DNA of 23,786 bases, from the NCBI GenBank assembly GCA_964489785.1, contig CAZAZY010000013.1:1-23786 (forward strand), written 5' to 3'. The position numbers and the translations under genes are program-made. Shown in pieces: positions 1-7,392 of the stretch. This stretch comes from JAIPIY01 sp964489785. GTDB lineage: Bacteria > Patescibacteriota > Minisyncoccia > Phycocordibacterales > UBA1006. Positions within the stretch are counted from its first letter, which is position 1. Each line of letters opens with the position of its first letter. Below the pieces are notes generated by a model that saw only the letters and a list, made by a program, of their open reading frames with translations, made no database searches and was not told the origin of the DNA.

Positions 1-524
1 GCACTGTCTAGGTTTGCAGTAGGTTCATCTGCAAATAAAATCTTGGGGTGGTGGCATACCGCGCGTGCCACCGATACACGTTGCTGTTCCCCACCAGATA
101 ATTGATTTGGTAGATTATTCATACGGTGCCCCAAACCAATTTTTTCTAACATCTTCAAGGCTTGCGCGTATGCTTCTTTTTCATTTTGCCCCAACATCAA
201 TAATGGGATTGCAACATTTTCTAATGCGGTTAGTTCAGGAACCAATGCATAGTCCTGAAATACATATCCCAGATTATTCAAACGAAACACTGTACGATCA
301 GCTTCGCCCAGGTCATGGGTATTTACCCCATCCAATACAACAGAACCTGCCGTAGGTTTATCCAATAAACCCATTTGATACAGTAACGTAGATTTTCCTG
401 CACCAGATTTTCCCATAATGGCAACGTATTCCCCTTTTTTAATATCCAAGGTGATACCCCGTAACACAGGTGTTATAACTGCGCCAGTTGTATATGTTTT
501 TTCAAGATTTTGTATTCGTATCAT
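1..524 (-). CDS. ABC exporter ATPase, LolD/MacB type (3' end outside window)
   Basis: This is the nucleotide-binding subunit that would power the adjacent FtsX/MacB-type permease. Translating the minus strand from the ATG at 524 gives a protein starting MIRIQNLEKTY. It has a Walker A motif GKSGAGKST at about residues 38-46, a Q-loop (YVFQD), the signature LSGGEQQR near residue 140 and Walker B ILFADEPTANLDS at the window edge. Only the H-loop and C-terminus are missing, cut by the edge. A start at 524 is supported by a GGAAGA site inside the last codons of the upstream permease, 7 bases before the ATG. The gap to that gene is 4 bases, so it is the last visible gene of the exporter operon. The family (LolD, MacB N-domain, FtsE-like exporters) is clear; the substrate cannot be read from sequence. 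Confidence 0.95.
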   Translation of the reverse strand, partial: MIRIQNLEKTYTTGAVITPVLRGITLDIKKGEYVAIMGKSGAGKSTLLYQMGLLDKPTAGSVVLDGVNTHDLGEADRTVFRLNNLGYVFQDYALVPELTALENVAIPLLMLGQNEKEAYAQALKMLEKIGLGHRMNNLPNQLSGGEQQRVSVARAVCHHPKILFADEPTANLDS

Positions 525-528
525 AAGA

Positions 529-1782
529 TTATCTTCCTAAAATGGCGTCTAATGTATTTTGGCGAATAATCATCCATGCCGGTATAAACCCCGCGATTAA
601 TGTAACAATCAGCAATATTCCAAAACGTGTTAATGTCTGTTCTATTGGTGCAACCAAGATTCCATCAGAGAATGGAAAATCTAACGGGTTTGCTTCGAAG
701 AATGGCACCAACAATGTATAAATAATAACAGATCCTAATGCAGAACCTACACACGCATACAATAGCGACTGTAAAATATATGCAATACGAATAGATGCGC
801 CAGATATACCAATTCCTTTTAAGATTCCAATATATTTCCGTCGTGTTACCGCATTGATGAATATCACAATAAAGATTGTAATAGACGCAACCAATATTCC
901 AATTCCTCCGATCACGCTTCCTAACAATGCAAAAGCGGTTTTAATTTGATTCAAAAAATCTGGAATAGCTTCTACTGCTGTTTGAATTTTTGCACGTCCA
1001 TCAAAACGACGTTCGATAAAAATATCACGTACAAATTCATCTGAAACAGTCTTATCATGCACTAATGATATTTCGTTTACTTCACGGGTTGGTCTGGGTG
1101 ACAAAGATAAAAAATCATTTTGTGTAACAAATGCACGCAAAGAAATTTCTCCTACTTTTGAATCCAAAATTCCCACAACGGTAAATTCGCGAACCTTGTC
1201 ACCTGTGCGGACCAGAACTTTGTCGCCGGGATATACGTCATCCAATGCAGGAAATGTATCTCCAAATGATTCAGAGTAACGACGAAGTAAATTTTTACCC
1301 AATACGATAGTACCACTGGATCCGGGTTCCAAAAATGCACCTTCGGCAATATACTGATTAATTCCTGATACACCATTTTCACGATTAACGTCAATACCGG
1401 TTAATTGCCCACCGGCAGTATTTGGTAATTCTTGGAAATTACGGCTTTGATAATTTGCTTCCAATGAAACACTGGTTAACATACGATCAGACCAAGAAAC
1501 CACCTGTGGTAACGATTGAATAACCGACAGCAAATCCTGAGTTTGTTCCAAATATGCTTTCCCTGAAGGGGTTGTAATAATCACATCCCCAGTATACTGA
1601 CTTCTGTTTGCACGATTACCACCTTCGATCAGACCAACCAAAATTCCAGAAACAACAATGAGATTCAAAAATGTCAGTGTCATAATCAACACAATTAAAA
1701 GAGTAGTCCAAATATTTGAACGACGGATTTGACGCGTTCCCAAAAACCAACCAACTTTTATATCATTTAATAATGTTTCCAT
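529..1782 (-). CDS. ABC transporter permease, MacB/FtsX family
   Basis: A 417-residue inner-membrane subunit with the MacB/FtsX layout. One N-terminal membrane helix (about residues 26-48) is followed by a large extracytoplasmic MacB_PCD-like domain (about 50-285). Three C-terminal helices follow: around 288-312 (LLGSVIGGIGILVASITIF), 330-360 and 385-405. The GI-GI stretch between the first two (RRKYIGILKGIGISGASI) is the typical coupling segment of FtsX-like permeases. It starts 5 bases after the stop of the membrane-fusion gene and ends 4 bases before the ATPase start, so the three form one operon. Such modules move peptides, lipids or small molecules through the envelope by mechanotransmission rather than by a channel through the permease. 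No outer-membrane partner is seen here, which would fit a monoderm envelope. Confidence 0.93.
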   Translation of the reverse strand: METLLNDIKVGWFLGTRQIRRSNIWTTLLIVLIMTLTFLNLIVVSGILVGLIEGGNRANRSQYTGDVIITTPSGKAYLEQTQDLLSVIQSLPQVVSWSDRMLTSVSLEANYQSRNFQELPNTAGGQLTGIDVNRENGVSGINQYIAEGAFLEPGSSGTIVLGKNLLRRYSESFGDTFPALDDVYPGDKVLVRTGDKVREFTVVGILDSKVGEISLRAFVTQNDFLSLSPRPTREVNEISLVHDKTVSDEFVRDIFIERRFDGRAKIQTAVEAIPDFLNQIKTAFALLGSVIGGIGILVASITIFIVIFINAVTRRKYIGILKGIGISGASIRIAYILQSLLYACVGSALGSVIIYTLLVPFFEANPLDFPFSDGILVAPIEQTLTRFGILLIVTLIAGFIPAWMIIRQNTLDAILGR

Positions 1783-1787
1783 ACGTA

Positions 1788-3275
1788 TTACCAGGCAACC
1801 AAAATATTTCCTTCATTAACACCTTCTACAACATGCACCAATCCTGCACTGTTTCTCACACCCAAGATAACTTCTTTTTCTACTGATTCTTCATTTTGCA
1901 TAATTTTTACGCGAGAAATTCCTGATGTATCACGTTCAATATATTCACTGGGAACAACTAATACGTCTTTGAATTCTTGAACCAAAATACGTACTGTAGC
2001 GGTCATACCAGCACGAAATACTGATACGTCGACATCTTTGTCAAAAGTAACATATCCTTGATATACAGAAACTCCATCCCGATCTGTTTCTGAAGAAGAA
2101 ACCGTAGACAATGTTCCAGAAAATACCTCTCCAACTAATGCATCTACTTCTACCGTTACTGGCAAACCAGCTGATAGTTTTGAAATAAATAATTCAGGAA
2201 TAGATAATTCAACACCATATCCACCTGGTGATGAGAGAATGATCGCGGATTGAAATGCGGTCGTAACTGATTCCCCTACTTTGAGATTTACTTCTTGAAT
2301 AATACCAGAAAAGGGTGCGATGATTTTTCTTTTTGCAATCCGAGCTAAAATTCCATCTACACGAGCTTTTGCCTGTTCGATACGTGCGCGGGTAATACTT
2401 TGATCAGTAGTATCAGATTCTTGAATACGCAATGATTCATAAGTATCCTCTGCCTGTGCAATAACACGATCACGGGTCGCCAAAGCTTGATCATACGCAC
2501 CCTTGTTCACGGTATATAAAGAAGATCTTTTATTCGGAATATCAATTGTCCATTTTGTATTGGTATAACTATAATCATCTTCAAATTGTATGAATAAGCC
2601 CTTTGTTCCTAGCGGTACAGGATACTGTGACAATGCTTCACCGTAGATGCGATCTTCTAAACCAGAAACAACAAATGATGCCCCTGAACTGGATCCCGAA
2701 GAATACACACTTATTTCATAAGAACCCTCTTTAATATCTCCATACGTTCCAGATATTACAGGAGCTGGAACACTATATGATGATGATACGGGGTATGCTT
2801 CTAATCCTTGACTAAGCAATGTACGCAACGAGCTGGCCACCAAGGAATTTTGTTCTATTGTTAATCTATCGATATTTTTCCGAGCAGATTCCAAATCAAC
2901 AAATGATGCATCACTGGTTGCCTGTTGTAATAACACATTAGCACGAGCTTCACGTAATTCAGCTTCGAGATCACCTGTATCCAACGAAGCCAATACTCTA
3001 CCCGAAGATACGGTATCCCCACGATCGACAGATACAGATGCAATTCTTCCCACATCAGAAAAAGACAAATCTACACGCTGATCAGTATCAATAGTTCCAG
3101 ACACAACAATTTCTTCTATCAAATTATCTCTGATTACTGTATACGTCGGGAGATCTTCTCCTTTTTTACCTGAAAATATAATAACAAGGAGAATTAAAAC
3201 ACCTCCCGCAATAAGAATCTTTTTCTTGTTCACCTTTAAAAAGTCTGTTATTTTTGATACTGACATCATATACAT
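1788..3275 (-). CDS. Membrane-fusion (HlyD/MacA-type) subunit of the ABC exporter
   Basis: A 495-residue periplasmic-adaptor-like protein. It has an N-terminal membrane anchor (about residues 20-36) and a first lipoyl/barrel half (VDLSFSDVGRIASVSVDRGDTV, about 67-90). A coiled-coil stretch rich in A/E/R follows, then the second lipoyl half (IIAPFSGIIQEVNLKVGESV, about 315-335) and a beta-barrel and membrane-proximal domain to the end. About 100 residues rich in Ser, Tyr and Gly (roughly 150-250) interrupt the coiled-coil hairpin, making the protein longer than MacA (about 370). The start at 3275 lies 5 bases behind a TATAAT box; ATGs at 3269 and 3266 are alternatives. It is the first gene of the exporter operon. 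Family assignment is firm; the role of the insert is unknown. Confidence 0.9.
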   Translation of the reverse strand: MYMMSVSKITDFLKVNKKKILIAGGVLILLVIIFSGKKGEDLPTYTVIRDNLIEEIVVSGTIDTDQRVDLSFSDVGRIASVSVDRGDTVSSGRVLASLDTGDLEAELREARANVLLQQATSDASFVDLESARKNIDRLTIEQNSLVASSLRTLLSQGLEAYPVSSSYSVPAPVISGTYGDIKEGSYEISVYSSGSSSGASFVVSGLEDRIYGEALSQYPVPLGTKGLFIQFEDDYSYTNTKWTIDIPNKRSSLYTVNKGAYDQALATRDRVIAQAEDTYESLRIQESDTTDQSITRARIEQAKARVDGILARIAKRKIIAPFSGIIQEVNLKVGESVTTAFQSAIILSSPGGYGVELSIPELFISKLSAGLPVTVEVDALVGEVFSGTLSTVSSSETDRDGVSVYQGYVTFDKDVDVSVFRAGMTATVRILVQEFKDVLVVPSEYIERDTSGISRVKIMQNEESVEKEVILGVRNSAGLVHVVEGVNEGNILVAW

Positions 3276-3286
3276 ACGTTATTATA
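3276..3286 (-). promoter_or_regulatory. -10 box of exporter operon, leaderless type
   Basis: On the minus strand TATAAT (3286-3281) is followed by only 5 bases before the ATG at 3275. It sits directly behind the stop codon (3288-3290) of the preceding gene. Transcription would start at or next to the start codon. There is no convincing -35 box. Confidence 0.5.
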
Positions 3287-3287
3287 A

Positions 3288-3668
3288 TTATTTCTTTTTA
3301 GCTTTTGGTTTTTGCACTATTCCTGTATACTCTTTTTTAAATTGTTTCCATTGACCTTTGATTTTTTTTGCCAACATTTCAACATCCATACTATCTACTG
3401 ATTTTGCTTTGTAATATTTTGCAGCAACAGTGTCAACCAATGTATTATAAGAATCTTCTGAAACATCTTTCATGGTTTCTAATTTTTCCAGAACTTCTCC
3501 TTTCATTTTTAACGCCCAACCTTTTACTGCTTTTCTATTTTTTGCACCATCTTTTCCATAGAGTAAATAAGCCCCTACCAATCCTGCGGCCACAGCCAAT
3601 CCTGCACCTAATACAACTCCCATATTTGAACTTGAACCTTTTTTACCTGTTGTTTTTTTTGTAACCAT
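3288..3668 (-). CDS. YtxH-like membrane-anchored protein
   Basis: A 126-residue protein that starts MVTKKTTGKKGSS. It has one glycine/alanine-rich membrane helix (about residues 17-37, VVLGAGLAVAAGLVGAYLLYG), then a short KDG/K-rich stretch and an amphipathic helical tail. It ends in a lysine cluster (KPKAKKK). This layout resembles YtxH-type envelope stress proteins, which are poorly conserved, so the match is by architecture only. The ATG at 3668 is chosen because it falls 1 base after the stop of the upstream gene, an arrangement typical of translational coupling. A longer frame reaching to 3758 would overlap that gene and lacks a better start. It probably shares a transcript with the gene at 3670-3927. 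Confidence 0.7.
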   Translation of the reverse strand: MVTKKTTGKKGSSSNMGVVLGAGLAVAAGLVGAYLLYGKDGAKNRKAVKGWALKMKGEVLEKLETMKDVSEDSYNTLVDTVAAKYYKAKSVDSMDVEMLAKKIKGQWKQFKKEYTGIVQKPKAKKK

Positions 3669-3669
3669 A

Positions 3670-3927
3670 TTATTTTTTCTTAGTATTACTCTTTTTAATA
3701 AATGACCCAAAGAGATTAAGAATACCTCCCAATACCTCTTTTGGGATCTGAACAACATAATCTAACATGTCCATACCTCTTTTTTCAAAGGTGTGCACTG
3801 TTTTGCGAACATCACGTAATGTTTGAACAATCATAATACATACAACCAATAGCCCTATTGTTACAAGAACAACAGCTATCGTAGTAACAAAAAAGAAAAT
3901 GTCTGATTTCATGATTTCATTCATCAT
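3670..3927 (-). CDS. Small single-span membrane protein, unrecognised
   Basis: An 85-residue protein with one strong membrane helix (about residues 11-35, FFVTTIAVVLVTIGLLVVCIM). A soluble, mostly helical tail follows, with a lysine-rich end (KKSNTKKK). The pattern recalls DUF948-like or YtxH-partner proteins (TLRDVRKTVHTFEKRG after the helix), but I do not recognise a specific family. Two ATGs lie in tandem at 3927 and 3924. The -10 box at 3937-3932 is 4 and 7 bases away from them, so 3924 (84 residues) fits a leaderless transcript better. It is first in a likely two-gene unit with the YtxH-like gene, which begins 1 base after its stop. Confidence 0.65.
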   Translation of the reverse strand: MMNEIMKSDIFFFVTTIAVVLVTIGLLVVCIMIVQTLRDVRKTVHTFEKRGMDMLDYVVQIPKEVLGGILNLFGSFIKKSNTKKK

Positions 3928-3928
3928 G

Positions 3929-3957
3929 TACAGTATACCATAAAATGATATACTGTA
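3929..3957. promoter_or_regulatory. Symmetric divergent promoter
   Basis: Two extended -10 boxes face outward. On the plus strand TGA-TATACT (3946-3954) is 6 bases before the ATG at 3961. On the minus strand TGG-TATACT (3940-3932) is 4 or 7 bases before the ATGs at 3927/3924. The boxes are parts of a perfect 9-base inverted repeat, TACAGTATA (3929-3937) and TATACTGTA (3949-3957), with an 11-base spacer. The two polymerase sites overlap, so both genes can hardly initiate at once. Confidence 0.65.
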
Positions 3958-3960
3958 GGT

Positions 3961-4749
3961 ATGATATTTCCTAAAATTTCTTGGAAGAGCACTCTTCCCC
4001 TGGCAAAATCATTACGAGTTCACAGACATGCATCATCTTTGGCGTACTATGCTCTTTTCGCATTGGGTCCTATTTTTCTTATTGCCCTATCCGTGACCCA
4101 AGCGTTTACCGAAAAACCTATTATAGAATCTATTGTATTAGCTTTTTTTAAAAATATTCTTGGTGTCACCGAACTAGGGGTAGTAGACGTTTTGCGTGCA
4201 CAAGCATCAATAGAATCTACTAACCCAGTAATTCTTCTTGTCAGTGTTCTTATTATATTATTCACTGCAACAAAAATGTTTATCGAATTACGTCTTTCAA
4301 CAACAGAACTTATTGATATTTCCCGAGACACCAAAAAACAATCCGTATTCAAAGCCTGGATAATTCCGTTTCTCATTACATTATTCATTGTTGCAGGAAT
4401 ACCAATATTTTTTGTTATTGTTAATATTATAAATATTACGATTCCATTTATTGCGATTAGTCTATTGGGTATTTTATTTTTAGGTGCATTGTGTGCAATT
4501 CTCTACCGTGTTATTCCCACACGACAATCATCCTGGGGGCATGTTTTTCTAGTAGGATACACCGTGAGCATCATTATTAGCTGTGTCACATTGGCATTGC
4601 GCTGGTATGCAACAACATTAGGTGGAGAATCTTTGACAGGAATTACCGGAGCTTTCTTTCTGGTCCTTCTTTGGTTATATATTACCTCATACATTTATTA
4701 CATGGGTGCTCTTATGGTGAGACAGCTCGAACAATATCGATCTTTGTGA
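3961..4749 (+). CDS. YihY/BrkB family inner-membrane protein
   Basis: A 262-residue polytopic membrane protein with about six helices. The family features are an early ASSLAYYALFALGPIFL helix (about residues 25-43), a middle FIVAGIPIFF/ILFLGAL pair, and the conserved end GAFFLVLLWLYITSYIYYMGALM (about 230-252) just before a short cytoplasmic tail. YihY/BrkB proteins were once called RNase BN, a misassignment; they are envelope proteins of unsettled function, possibly transporters. It is slightly shorter than the usual 280-300 residues. The ATG is 6 bases behind an extended -10 box, so the mRNA is predicted to be leaderless. The TGA stop is itself part of the promoter of the next gene. Confidence 0.88.
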   Translation: MIFPKISWKSTLPLAKSLRVHRHASSLAYYALFALGPIFLIALSVTQAFTEKPIIESIVLAFFKNILGVTELGVVDVLRAQASIESTNPVILLVSVLIILFTATKMFIELRLSTTELIDISRDTKKQSVFKAWIIPFLITLFIVAGIPIFFVIVNIINITIPFIAISLLGILFLGALCAILYRVIPTRQSSWGHVFLVGYTVSIIISCVTLALRWYATTLGGESLTGITGAFFLVLLWLYITSYIYYMGALMVRQLEQYRSL

Positions 4750-4755
4750 TAGAAT
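4747..4755 (+). promoter_or_regulatory. Extended -10 promoter for the LOG-family gene
   Basis: TGA-TAGAAT, 7 bases before the ATG at 4763. The TGN element is the stop codon of the preceding gene. It predicts a leaderless mRNA separate from any read-through transcript. Confidence 0.5.
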
Positions 4756-4762
4756 AGTACAT

Positions 4763-5476
4763 ATGAATACCGAAGAATCACAACATCAGATTACTGATAT
4801 TACAAAAATACGAGAAGATTGTATTCGACTGTCGGCACCCGGAGATAAAACCGGTGCTCGCGTGTGTGTAGTAAATCATGAAATGGAACAAGCATTTTCA
4901 TTTATGCGCGATATCCCCTATTCTGTTACTTTTTTTGGATCTGCGCGATTACCAAAAGATCATCCAGATTACGAACGTGCAAAACGCATTGCCTACCGCA
5001 TCGCAACAGAAACAAAATATGTCATTGTAACTGGTGGAGGACCTGGCATTATGCAGGCAGGAAATCAGGGAGCAACCGAAGGGGGTGGAAAATCTTTGGG
5101 TTTTACCATTCAGCTACCCCATGAACAAACAACAAATCCCTACGTAACCCAATCTCTACCTTTTTACTTTTTCTTCTCACGAAAAGTAACGATGGCATAT
5201 GGTGCCGAAGCATACGTGTATTTCCCAGGAGGTTTTGGAACATTGGATGAACTATTTGAAATATTAACCTTGGTGCAAACACATAAAATTCAACGAGTCC
5301 CTATTATTCTTGTTGGGAAAAAATTCTGGGAACCATTGCATGCTTTTATACAACAGACGTTATACCAAGAATATAATGTCATCAGTAAAATTGATATGGA
5401 CCTATATACCATTACGGACGACGAAGACCAAATTATCGAAATTATAAAAAACGCTCCATTGCGTGACGATAACTAG
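4763..5476 (+). CDS. LOG family (TIGR00730-like) nucleoside 5'-monophosphate phosphoribohydrolase
   Basis: A 237-residue Rossmann-fold protein. It shows the family motifs VTFFGSARLP (about residues 54-63), VTGGGPGIMQAGNQGA (about 92-107), SRKVTMAYGAEAYVYFPGG with the catalytic Arg (about 140-157) and PGGFGTLDELFE (about 155-166), which holds the catalytic Glu of the PGGxGTxxE signature. Characterised LOG enzymes split cytokinin-type nucleotides or AMP into base and ribose 5-phosphate. In bacteria without plant contact the role is probably purine nucleotide salvage or is unknown. The N-terminal 45 residues precede the fold and are less conserved. Its last 4 bases overlap the 3' end of the convergent gene. 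The short form of the motifs favours LOG over a lysine-decarboxylase annotation, which is a historical error. Confidence 0.9.
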   Translation: MNTEESQHQITDITKIREDCIRLSAPGDKTGARVCVVNHEMEQAFSFMRDIPYSVTFFGSARLPKDHPDYERAKRIAYRIATETKYVIVTGGGPGIMQAGNQGATEGGGKSLGFTIQLPHEQTTNPYVTQSLPFYFFFSRKVTMAYGAEAYVYFPGGFGTLDELFEILTLVQTHKIQRVPIILVGKKFWEPLHAFIQQTLYQEYNVISKIDMDLYTITDDEDQIIEIIKNAPLRDDN

Positions 5477-6039
5477 AGAGAAAACTCTTCGGAAATTGAA
5501 CCGTCTGATTGTGGAACAAAAGTAAATCCTTCTGATGATACATACATTTGATGTGTCAAAGGAATCATAACCCCATCTTGTTCTACAAATGTAGAGACAT
5601 ACAACAGAGAACTGGAATCATTACTGGCTTCATAATCAACAAATAGATGTGCTACGTCCATGGCATCAGGCAAAAGTACACTATCTATAACCTGTATTGA
5701 TTCTTCATTTTGAGAAAACAGAACTACATAAAATTCTTTTGAATCGATATTCTGTGTCAAAGACAAAATACCCACCACCATCGTTTCAGACAACGATACT
5801 AAACCTGTTGGTACATAAAAAGAAACCTGCGCCGTTTGACCGTCTTTTGTAAATTCTCCAACACCATCAACCAAAGATATTTCAGAATCCCACAAAATAA
5901 AATTTCCCTGCAATATATCTTCTACCGTTAACAAAGATGTAGGGATATTTTGGGTGTCTCTTTTTTCAATAAAAAATCGAATAGTAAAAAATAGAATAAC
6001 TCCTACACAAACCAAAAACAACATAGTTTTTATTTTCAT
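5473..6039 (-). CDS. Membrane-anchored protein, unrecognised
   Basis: A 188-residue protein with an N-terminal hydrophobic helix (about residues 5-22, MLFLVCVGVILFFTIRFFI). The extracytoplasmic part is beta-rich and acidic, with strands such as AQVSFYVPTGLVSL and EFYVVLFSQNEESIQV. No cysteine pair, lipobox or catalytic motif is visible, and I do not recognise the family. The ATG at 6039 lies 6 bases from an extended -10 box. The gene ends by overlapping the stop of the convergent LOG gene by 4 bases. It is probably an envelope protein made in small amounts; no function is inferred. Confidence 0.7.
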   Translation of the reverse strand: MKIKTMLFLVCVGVILFFTIRFFIEKRDTQNIPTSLLTVEDILQGNFILWDSEISLVDGVGEFTKDGQTAQVSFYVPTGLVSLSETMVVGILSLTQNIDSKEFYVVLFSQNEESIQVIDSVLLPDAMDVAHLFVDYEASNDSSSLLYVSTFVEQDGVMIPLTHQMYVSSEGFTFVPQSDGSISEEFSL

Positions 6040-6045
6040 AGTAAA

Positions 6046-6054
6046 ATTATAGCA
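6046..6054 (-). promoter_or_regulatory. Extended -10 promoter for the gene at 5473-6039
   Basis: TGC-TATAAT on the minus strand (6054-6046), 6 bases before the ATG at 6039. It abuts the T-tract of the terminator of the upstream gene, so that transcript ends exactly where this promoter begins. Confidence 0.6.
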
Positions 6055-6055
6055 T

Positions 6056-6095
6056 AAAAAAATCCCGCAACCAGCCTTTGGCCAGCTGCGGGATT
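6056..6095 (-). terminator. Rho-independent terminator
   Basis: Perfect 9-base arms AATCCCGCA (6061-6069) and TGCGGGATT (6087-6095) enclose a smaller inner GCC/GGC hairpin. On the minus strand they are followed by a run of seven T (6062-6056). It ends transcription of the gene at 6116 and supports that gene being coded on the minus strand. Confidence 0.88.
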
Positions 6096-6115
6096 ATGTT
6101 CATCCATGGTTATTG

Positions 6116-6583
6116 TTACACCATATCAGAAACACGATGGGTCTCACTTCTCTTTGGGTGCTCTTTGATGTGATATAGCAGAGCTATAATGGACATAATC
6201 ATTAATGCAATTGAAATCTTGAAGAAATCATCTGCAGTTAAATATCCCATTATCAAGAAAAAAAACGATCCCCACAAACTAACAGTAGCATTTTTTCTCT
6301 TTTCCCAAAATTTCGGGTCATTGATTGGTTTGGGCAATGAAGTTATTGGTACATCTGCTGCGTACTCAAATAACCTATACTCATTTCTGGCAATAATGCC
6401 GCAAAAAATCAGCATACACAGAGATAACACCACTGCACTTCCTTTCCATACAATGCTTGACAAGTCTTCTGATATTCCTACGATAAGTAGAATACTGGCA
6501 ACGCCAATTACAATTCTCGACACCAAACGAAGAGTGTTGTTTAGTTTCAAGGTGGAAACTGACGATTCAAGTTTTTTGATCAT
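6116..6583 (-). CDS. Four-helix membrane protein, unrecognised
   Basis: A 155-residue protein with four predicted membrane helices in two pairs: VSRIVIGVASILLIVGI, AVVLSLCMLIFCGIIA, LWGSFFFLIMGYLTA and ISIALMIMSIIALLYHI. A charged loop (PKPINDPKFWEKRKN) lies between the pairs, and the tail is short and basic. I do not recognise the family. The frame is open up to a TTG at 6655 (179 residues). However, a -10 box at 6632-6627 lies inside that extension, so the ATG at 6583 (MIKKLESS) is preferred, with a leader of about 37 bases and no clear Shine-Dalgarno site. The strong terminator just past its stop confirms the strand. Confidence 0.65.
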   Translation of the reverse strand: MIKKLESSVSTLKLNNTLRLVSRIVIGVASILLIVGISEDLSSIVWKGSAVVLSLCMLIFCGIIARNEYRLFEYAADVPITSLPKPINDPKFWEKRKNATVSLWGSFFFLIMGYLTADDFFKISIALMIMSIIALLYHIKEHPKRSETHRVSDMV

Positions 6584-6626
6584 GAGTTTAATCGTTTTAA
6601 GGTTCAACGTTTTTTGGTCTTTATTG

Positions 6627-6635
6627 TTTATACCA
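6627..6635 (-). promoter_or_regulatory. Possible extended -10 box for the gene at 6116-6583
   Basis: TGG-TATAAA on the minus strand (6635-6627). It is 43 bases before the ATG at 6583 and inside the longer TTG-initiated frame. It is one of the few promoters here with a real leader. Confidence 0.35.
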
Positions 6636-6680
6636 TATAATAAATTAAAAAGCAATAGCTGTTATTTTTTAAATATGGTG

Positions 6681-6686
6681 TATACT
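6681..6686 (+). promoter_or_regulatory. -10 box of the pseudouridine synthase gene
   Basis: TATACT, 7 bases before the ATG at 6694. There is no TGN extension (GTG precedes) and only a weak -35 region. A leaderless or nearly leaderless mRNA is predicted. Confidence 0.5.
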
Positions 6687-6693
6687 GCCCCAT

Positions 6694-7392
6694 ATGAAAG
6701 AATCTCAAACAAACCGACTGGAACGATACCTTGCTGAACAAGGGTTGGCTTCTCGTCGCGAAGCAAAAGCAATTATCAAACAGGGATTAGTAAAAGTAAA
6801 CGGAAAAGTGACCTATATTGCAGGGCTGGCGATAGATCCTACGGTAGATAAAATCGTAGTAAATACAAAAAAAATTCCCGCAAAAGAAGCTATTTTGTTT
6901 TACAAACCCCGCGGCATTGAAACATCTGCAACTACAGAAAACAGTAAAGATATTCATGGCATGTTCCCTGAATTATCTCATTTGGCACCTATTGGGCGAT
7001 TAGACAAAGAATCCGAAGGCCTCATTATCTTATCAAATGATGGTGTATTGGCGCGCACCTTGACACAACGTTCCTATATAGAAAAAGAATATCATGTTAA
7101 CGTTCGTGAAAATATTGTACCTGCCCAAATAGATAACATGGCAAACGGTATGCGTATAGGAGACATGTATACAAAACCTGCCCAAGTAGAAAAATTAGGA
7201 GCTCATACATTTTCTATTATCTTAACTGAAGGACAAAAACATCAAATTCGTAGAATGTGTGATGCATGTCGTTTAACTATTGGATCATTGGTTCGTGTTC
7301 GTATTGGAAATCTTTACAAAGGAACCCTAAAACCAGGATCTATGCGAAAACTGGCCCCTAAAGAAATTGAACTATTAAAGAAGATGCGGTAA
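6694..7392 (+). CDS. RsuA/RluB/RluF family pseudouridine synthase
   Basis: A 232-residue enzyme that isomerises uridine to pseudouridine in rRNA. An N-terminal S4 RNA-binding domain (about residues 7-55: RLERYLAEQGLASRREAKAI) is followed by the catalytic domain. This carries the family motif GRLDKESEGLIILSNDG (about 109-125), in which the Asp of RLD is the nucleophile. The C-terminal QIRRMCDACRLTIGSLVRVR IGNL segment (about 189-212) is typical of the small-subunit RsuA and large-subunit RluB/RluF branch. Sequence alone does not settle 16S versus 23S specificity. The stop codon abuts the stop of the convergent YceI gene with no base between. Length matches the family (230-290). Confidence 0.93.
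   Translation: MKESQTNRLERYLAEQGLASRREAKAIIKQGLVKVNGKVTYIAGLAIDPTVDKIVVNTKKIPAKEAILFYKPRGIETSATTENSKDIHGMFPELSHLAPIGRLDKESEGLIILSNDGVLARTLTQRSYIEKEYHVNVRENIVPAQIDNMANGMRIGDMYTKPAQVEKLGAHTFSIILTEGQKHQIRRMCDACRLTIGSLVRVRIGNLYKGTLKPGSMRKLAPKEIELLKKMR

Noticed and set aside
6189..6737. Plus-strand frame of 182 codons opposite the four-helix protein
   Set aside because: It overlaps the start of the pseudouridine synthase and its promoter. The minus-strand frame has proper membrane helices and a strong terminator directly behind it.
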